From: an uncultured Bacteroidota bacterium | GTDB taxonomy: Bacteria > Bacteroidota > Bacteroidia > 2-12-FULL-35-15 | Length of the DNA: 6,839 bases | Direction of reading: 5' to 3' | NCBI GenBank assembly: GCA_903833025.1 | Contig: CAILDT010000784.1 | Location: 1 to 6,839 of the forward strand | Shown: in pieces, positions 6,387 through 6,839 of the stretch | How the letters are laid out: each line of letters begins with the position of its first letter | How positions within the stretch are numbered: position 1 is the first letter of the stretch | The notes under the pieces: generated by a model | What the model saw: only the letters and a program-made list of their open reading frames with translations | What the model was told of the DNA's origin: nothing | Database searches by the model: none | Made by a program: the position numbers and the translations under genes

Positions 6387-6417
6387 ACGATACAATATTA
6401 AGAATAATTTTTTACAG

Positions 6418-6839
6418 ATGAAGAAATCTATTGCATACATTATTATTATTTTATTTCTTTCTGCTTGTCATCACGACGATTTAAAAGTGGATGTTTCGAA
6501 TGTAGTTGTTCCCGAACTTACTATAAACAGGATGGAGCAAGATGTTTTTGGGTTGGATACTACACATCTTTTATCGTCTGTAAATAAACTGAAAACTAAA
6601 TATGGCAAGTTTTACAATTCCTATATAGTTGGTATTCTAAATAACGGAGGTTCGCGCGATACTTCGAAAGCTGATTTATTAAAACTATTTATTAGTGATA
6701 AGGATATGCGTGAGGCGTATGCTAATTGCCAAAAGGAATATCCTGACGTAAATAAATTGAAATCAGATTTCACTCAATCTTTCAAATACTTTAAAAACTA
6801 TTTCCCTAACCGCCCTATTCCAAAGGTGGTTACAATGAT
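6418..6839 (+). CDS. gldB: Gliding-motility lipoprotein GldB (5' part, runs off window)
   Basis: The first 140 codons are present and open to the window edge; the family is roughly 320 aa. Residues 1-16 form a lipoprotein signal with Ile/Leu-rich core and lipobox LSAC (Cys17). His-His-Asp-Asp after the Cys gives an acidic patch of the kind linked to surface lipoprotein export in some Bacteroidota, so location is uncertain. The mature start, VPELTINRMEQDVFGLD (31-47), followed by a Lys-rich helix and KYGKFYNSYI, matches my memory of GldB. GldB is required for gliding in Flavobacterium johnsoniae; its biochemical role is not known, and homologues also occur in non-gliding members. In F. johnsoniae and relatives gldC normally follows. 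nadE is often a near neighbour, as here, which supports the call. The gene is divergent from the barrel gene, with a 74-bp spacer. The ATG is chosen because the signal peptide starts there. Confidence 0.82.
   Translation, partial: MKKSIAYIIIILFLSACHHDDLKVDVSNVVVPELTINRMEQDVFGLDTTHLLSSVNKLKTKYGKFYNSYIVGILNNGGSRDTSKADLLKLFISDKDMREAYANCQKEYPDVNKLKSDFTQSFKYFKNYFPNRPIPKVVTM

Noticed and set aside
6111..6401. + strand open frame ending just before gldB, with a hydrophobic C-terminal stretch.
   Set aside because: The hydrophobic stretch is the reverse reading of the barrel protein's signal peptide. The frame also overlaps the gldB promoter candidates.
1..6839. Search for mobile elements, CRISPR arrays, toxin-antitoxin or defence modules, tRNA and rRNA genes.
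   Set aside because: No transposase motifs, spaced direct repeats, cloverleaf folds or small toxin-antitoxin pairs were seen. The genes are intact, densely packed and of uniform AT-rich composition, so there is no sign of a recent transfer or of a new multi-gene system.

Overview
The window looks like ordinary chromosomal DNA from a gliding or gliding-related member of the Bacteroidota. The DNA is AT-rich. Start codons lack Shine-Dalgarno sequences. Promoter candidates follow the Bacteroidota pattern (TTTG, about 20 bp, TAnnTTTG) rather than the sigma-70 pattern. The right edge holds the start of a GldB-type gliding-motility lipoprotein gene, a family known only from this phylum. The genus cannot be told from the sequence.

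Layout from left to right. The left edge (1-29) holds the last codons of a Lys/Ala-rich protein on the + strand, closed by a strong hairpin terminator (35-63). That terminator also serves the minus-strand dipeptide epimerase gene (89-1120). A 141-bp divergent spacer then leads to a small lipoprotein gene of unknown function (1262-1786, +), which has a good Bacteroidota promoter and a strong terminator (1809-1840). Next comes an aldehyde dehydrogenase of the 2-aminomuconate/2-hydroxymuconate semialdehyde type (1872-3317, +). It converges on murF (4628-3318, -), and the two stop codons touch. murF is the second gene of a tight pair with nadE (5416-4637, -; 8-bp gap). Upstream of nadE lies a terminator hairpin that ends an outer-membrane beta-barrel gene (6343-5480, -). 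Divergent from the barrel gene, gldB starts at 6418 and runs off the window.

How the genes fit together. The left half is a set of single-gene units: peptide epimerization (probably murein-peptide or dipeptide use), an unknown lipoprotein, and one aldehyde oxidation step. The right half is envelope and core metabolism: NAD synthesis, the last cytoplasmic step of the peptidoglycan precursor, an outer-membrane barrel, and a gliding/type IX secretion-associated lipoprotein. I found no mobile element, CRISPR array, tRNA, rRNA, phage gene or defence cassette, and nothing that looks like a new multi-gene system.

The points most worth a second look are the nadE start packed against a terminator hairpin, the probable non-Glu specificity of the epimerase, the orphan semialdehyde dehydrogenase, the unknown lipoprotein, and the abutting stop codons inside an inverted repeat.
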